Assembly (NCBI GenBank): GCA_022838965.1
Contig: JALHDK010000038.1
Span: 1 to 27,000, forward strand
DNA length: 27,000 nt
Reading direction: 5' to 3'
From: Actinomycetales bacterium
GTDB taxonomy: Bacteria; Actinomycetota; Actinomycetes; Actinomycetales; Actinomycetaceae
Within the stretch, counting starts at the first letter, position 1. Each line of letters opens with the position of its first letter. The notes under the pieces were generated by a model. That model had not been told where the DNA came from. It saw nothing but the letters and a program-made list of their open reading frames with translations, and made no database searches. Made by a program: the position numbers and the translations under genes. Below are positions 24,227 through 27,000 of this stretch, piece after piece.

Positions 24227-25596
24227 TGGCTGCCACCGTGGATGACGTGACGAGGCTCGCCGCGGCAGAGGGTCTGGGCGTCGCGCTCGAGGCGGCGTGG
24301 GGTCACGGACTGGAGGTTGGCCACATCCCGGTGACCCTCGCGGATGAGCCCCCCGTGCTACGCACCACGGCAGAAGCCGGGTGTGGATACGAGTTCGTTC
24401 ACATCCCCGTGCGCCGCCTCCGGACGGACCGGGCACAGCTCGCGGAACTCGGCATCATCAACCCCCGCCCGGACCCTTCCGACCTCGTGTTCCACGAGGA
24501 CGGAGTCATCACCGAGGACACCATCCGTGACAGGGACGGCCTCACGAGGGAGACAGCCCGCACCATCCTCGAGGACCGCGCCGCCCGCGGCGAGCTGGCC
24601 CGGATGGATGTCACCAGTCGGCAACTCCGGTTCACCGACCCTGACACGCCACGTCGGCTTGCCGGCCAGACGGTGTACGTCTGCCCGCGCCTGGCCTGCA
24701 ACTACTGCTCGGCGGAGGCACTGTTCCCCCGGCAGCTCACGATCGCGACCTCCGGGGTGCGATTCCTGGATGGGCGGCACAGCCGGGACCTCCGGACCGC
24801 CCGTGATTACCGGTTCGGATTCACCTTCGCCCCCTTCGACGACCCGACCCGGGCGTGCCACTTCCTCGCCTGGGACGACCCGCCGGTCGGGCGACCCCCG
24901 GCGAGCATGGCACCACACGCCCACTCGTTCAGCGACCTCGTCCGGTTGGTGCGAACGCTGAACCGCGATCTCGAAGGGCGCGACCGTCCCGGCGGACGTT
25001 CGCGGGGGCCCCTGGCCGGCGCCTGCAACCACTGGGCCGGCAACTCGATCCTGCACCAGCACTACCAGTTCTTCCGACTGCCCGAGGTCCCCCTCGCGCT
25101 CGCCTGTGACCGCCTCCTGCGCACTGGACCTGCACCGCTCTGCGAGCCGCGCGGCGTGGAGGTCCACCGAGTGCCGCACTGGCCGGCCCCCGCCTACCTG
25201 ACCCGCACGACCCGGGAGGACGGGCTCGACGCGTTCTGCGACGTCGTCGACGCCGTCGCGCGGGCCTGGGAGATGGCGGCGGCCGGGGCGTGGGCCACGC
25301 AGAACACGTGGGCGTGGTCGCGCGGCAGCGAACTGCGCGCGATCCTGCTGCCACGCGACCGGCGCCGACTCGATGCGGCGGGCCCGGGGGGGCTGACGAA
25401 GCGCAACGCCGGAGTGCTGGAGATGATGGGATGGTTCATCCTCGACGACAAGGCGGACTACCTCCGCGTGGCGGAGCTCGCGGCCGCGGATCGGCGGGCA
25501 CTCGGCGACGCGTGGCTCGCGGCGGTGTCTCCGCCGGCCGATAGCGTGGCGGCGTTCGAGCGCACCCTCCGGCACGCCGGTCAACGAACGAGGTAG
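24226..25596 (+). CDS. HIT/GalT-superfamily nucleotidyltransferase- or phosphorylase-like protein
   Basis: This 456-residue protein carries two hallmarks of the galactose-1-phosphate uridylyltransferase/HIT-type phosphorylase fold: an HxHxQ motif, HQHYQ (277-281, in CNHWAGNSILHQHYQFF), preceded by the strand YRFGFTFAPFDDPTRACHFLAWDDP, and a CxxC pair in CPRLACNYC (Cys158, Cys161) that could bind zinc as in GalT. A C-terminal half-domain with AWSRGSELRAILLPRDR follows. HIT-superfamily members attack nucleotide phosphates through the central His, forming a nucleotidyl-His intermediate or releasing NDP. The substrate is unknown; GDP-sugar phosphorylases and DUF4922-type proteins are the closest comparisons that come to mind. 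About 140 N-terminal residues are extra. It is the second gene of the operon facing the XRE-type regulator. Confidence 0.65.
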   Translation: MAATVDDVTRLAAAEGLGVALEAAWGHGLEVGHIPVTLADEPPVLRTTAEAGCGYEFVHIPVRRLRTDRAQLAELGIINPRPDPSDLVFHEDGVITEDTIRDRDGLTRETARTILEDRAARGELARMDVTSRQLRFTDPDTPRRLAGQTVYVCPRLACNYCSAEALFPRQLTIATSGVRFLDGRHSRDLRTARDYRFGFTFAPFDDPTRACHFLAWDDPPVGRPPASMAPHAHSFSDLVRLVRTLNRDLEGRDRPGGRSRGPLAGACNHWAGNSILHQHYQFFRLPEVPLALACDRLLRTGPAPLCEPRGVEVHRVPHWPAPAYLTRTTREDGLDAFCDVVDAVARAWEMAAAGAWATQNTWAWSRGSELRAILLPRDRRRLDAAGPGGLTKRNAGVLEMMGWFILDDKADYLRVAELAAADRRALGDAWLAAVSPPADSVAAFERTLRHAGQRTR

Positions 25597-25599
25597 TAC

Positions 25600-25666
25600 G
25601 TCACCTGCAGCTTGTAAGGTCCCGGGGTCGATGCCTCCAGGGGCGAATCCCCGGGCGGCAGGTGGC
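25600..25666 (+). ncRNA. Structured leader or intergenic RNA element before the HAD-hydrolase gene
   Basis: Two nested stems can form. The outer one pairs CACCTGC (25602-25608) with GCAGGTG (25658-25664), extendable by a U-G and a G-C pair to 25600-25666. The inner one pairs CCCGGGG (25621-25627) with CCCCGGG (25649-25655). A 12-nt bulge, a 2-nt bulge and a 21-nt apical loop separate them; an alternative GGGG/CCCC hairpin (40-43 with 49-52 in 256xx) competes with the inner stem. No T-run follows, so it is not a simple terminator. It ends ~42 nt before the HAD gene start and could be a cis-regulatory leader. No known riboswitch class was recognised. Confidence 0.35.
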
Positions 25667-25707
25667 ATCCGGTGGTAGCACGGAGCCAGCGACGAGGAGG
25701 ACGCGAG

Positions 25708-27000
25708 ATGAGGTACCTGATCCCGGATTACGTGGTGAACCGGCTCCTGGACGTGACGCCGCAGGACATTCGCGCGCTCTCGCCGGAGACGCGGGTGGTC
25801 TGCATGGACATCGACGGCACCGTCACGGACTACCACGCCCCGAGCGTCCCGGAGGACGCGCAGGAGCGGATCCGCAGCTTCACCTCCGCCGGTCTGCTCA
25901 CTGTGATCGTGAGCAACTGCTCGGGCGCGCGGGTGGACGAGGTGCACCGCCTGTTCGGTGGGCTGGTGACCGAGGTGATGACGCCGGCCGACTGCGTGGA
26001 CCCCTCAGACCCGAAGGACTCGGGCCGCAGGCACCGCAAACCCTCCCCCGACATGCTGCTCGAGGCGGCCTCGCGGCTCACCGTGACCGACCCGGCGACC
26101 GGCGCGGCGCGGGCGGTGCGCCCCGCCGAGATGCTGATGATCGGTGACCAGATGTTCAAGGACGTCCTCGTCGCGCGCCGGGCCGGGACGAAGGCGGTGC
26201 TGCTGCCGCGCCTCGGCTCGCACGACCACCTCGGGGTGCGCTTCCTGCAGCGGCCGGTCGAGACGGTGCTGCGGGCGCTCTGGCGGCTGCCGGTGCGGGC
26301 GGGGGACTGGCCGGGTCGGCTGACGGCGGTGGGCGGCCGGCCCGCGGGTGCCACCGGCGTGGCGGCCGACGACGGCGGGCGGCGGCGCGGGCGGGCGCCG
26401 ACGCCGGAGGGAGCGAGAGTCCTGGATCCGGCGAGACGATTCGCGGCGCAGCATGCCCGATCGGTGATGAGTGGCGGGCGGACGTGGCGCTACCACCGCC
26501 TCGGGTCCGGACCGGTGCTGGTCTGGCTGACCGGCGGGCTCCGGCGCGCGGCGCTCGGCTGGGGCTTCATGGAGCGCCTCGCCGCCACCCACACCGTGAT
26601 CGCCCCGGACTACCCGCCCTTCATGACGGTCGCCGAGCTGTGTGACGCCCTTGACCGCATCCTCACCGTCGAGGGCGTGGAGTCGTTCACGCTCGGCGGA
26701 CAGTCCTATGGCGGAATCCTCGCCCAGGCGTACCTCGCGCGCCGGCCGGCCGCCGTCGACAAGCTGATCCTCTCCAGCTCGGGTCCCGCCGACTTCGCCA
26801 GGGCCTGGGGACCCGTCGAGGCGGCCCTCGCCGGCCTTGCCCGCCTGCTGCCCGAGCGGCTCGTCACACGCCTCGTGGCCCCCGCGCTGGTGCGGGTAGT
26901 GAGCGCCCCACCCGGCGAGCTGGCCGACTGGCAGTCGGCGGTGCGGACCACGGTCCAGCGTGACCTGACCCGCGCCGACGTCGTCTCCCACTTCGCCGTC
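25708..27000 (+). CDS. YqeG/GEP4-like HAD phosphatase fused to an alpha/beta-hydrolase (3' end outside window)
   Basis: The frame opens at ATG 25708, has GAGGAGG 7 nt upstream, and stays open to the window end (431 residues). Residues 1-190 are a HAD hydrolase: motif I CMDIDGTVTD (Asp34, Asp36), motif II IVSN (Ser69), Lys111 in HRKPSPDM, and motif IV IGDQMFKDV (Asp147, Asp152). LIPDYVVNRLLDVTPQDI and the GDQ-x-x-x-DV block resemble the YqeG/GEP4 phosphatidylglycerophosphatase-like group. A Gly/Ala/Arg-rich linker (~200-255) leads to an alpha/beta-hydrolase with nucleophile Ser333 in LGGQSYGGILAQ. The catalytic acid and His should lie beyond the window. A GTG-ATG pair near 26464 could give a separate hydrolase product, but no stop intervenes. 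The combined function is unknown; lipid turnover is one possibility. Confidence 0.75.
   Translation, partial: MRYLIPDYVVNRLLDVTPQDIRALSPETRVVCMDIDGTVTDYHAPSVPEDAQERIRSFTSAGLLTVIVSNCSGARVDEVHRLFGGLVTEVMTPADCVDPSDPKDSGRRHRKPSPDMLLEAASRLTVTDPATGAARAVRPAEMLMIGDQMFKDVLVARRAGTKAVLLPRLGSHDHLGVRFLQRPVETVLRALWRLPVRAGDWPGRLTAVGGRPAGATGVAADDGGRRRGRAPTPEGARVLDPARRFAAQHARSVMSGGRTWRYHRLGSGPVLVWLTGGLRRAALGWGFMERLAATHTVIAPDYPPFMTVAELCDALDRILTVEGVESFTLGGQSYGGILAQAYLARRPAAVDKLILSSSGPADFARAWGPVEAALAGLARLLPERLVTRLVAPALVRVVSAPPGELADWQSAVRTTVQRDLTRADVVSHFAV

Noticed and set aside
25602..25664. A tRNA-like element (7-bp acceptor-like stem and a GAATCCCC T-arm-like segment)
   Set aside because: It is only 63 nt long, lacks a GGTTC T-loop start, a D-arm and an anticodon stem, and the T-arm-like part overlaps a better inner stem.

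Overview
The window is very GC-rich, densely coded DNA with strong G/C bias at third codon positions, many GTG starts, 4-bp ATGA/GTGA gene overlaps and several start codons placed 6-7 nt after a -10-like hexamer, as in leaderless mRNAs. This points to an actinobacterium. A Propionibacteriales-type lineage is only a guess. No rRNA, recognisable tRNA, insertion sequence, phage gene or CRISPR array was seen.

Layout. (1) 1-3556: the 5' part of a secreted protein (minus), then a divergent two-component pair: a PAS-rich sensor kinase with a KdpD-like C-terminus and a KdpE/OmpR-type regulator. (2) 3538-18470: an anaerobic purine/urate-degradation island matching the E. coli ygeW-ygeX-ygeY-hyuA-ygfK-ssnA-xdhD gene set. 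On the minus strand, read from 14310 down to 3538, are a PLP-dependent fold-type II enzyme, ygfK, ssnA, a hyuA-type dihydropyrimidinase, a fused [2Fe-2S]/molybdopterin xanthine dehydrogenase-family hydroxylase and an XdhC-type maturation factor. From ygfK onward these genes are joined by 4-bp overlaps or an 8-bp gap. A mocA-like gene (plus), ygeX (minus), ygeW and ygeY (plus) complete the set. (3) 18521-19560: two overlapping small nitroreductase-fold genes. (4) 19564-22052: an MFS transporter and a divergent secreted ScyD/ScyE-type beta-propeller protein with a DosR-box-like palindrome over its promoter. (5) 22033-25596: a large XRE-type regulator divergent from a two-gene operon (a degenerate phosphatase-like protein and a HIT/GalT-superfamily protein), which I cannot match to a described system. 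(6) 25600-27000: a structured intergenic element, then the 5' part of a gene fusing a YqeG/GEP4-like HAD phosphatase to an alpha/beta-hydrolase.

How the genes fit together. The hydroxylase (with MocA making its cytosine-dinucleotide molybdopterin cofactor and XdhC helping maturation) and the YgfK flavin/Fe-S protein would handle purine redox steps. SsnA, HyuA and YgeY are hydrolases for deamination or ring opening. YgeW is a carbamoyltransferase homologue, and YgeX would turn 2,3-diaminopropionate into pyruvate and ammonia. The exact step of each enzyme is inferred from the families.

The most striking feature is that two genes of this pathway, ygfK and mocA, each carry a frameshift exactly where conserved residues are also missing. 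Either the pathway is decaying in this strain or the sequence has two small deletion errors. Other points of interest are a bidirectional -10 element between the PLP enzyme gene and mocA, a probable leaderless 10-codon ORF whose stop overlaps the ygfK start, and the XRE/phosphatase-like/HIT module.
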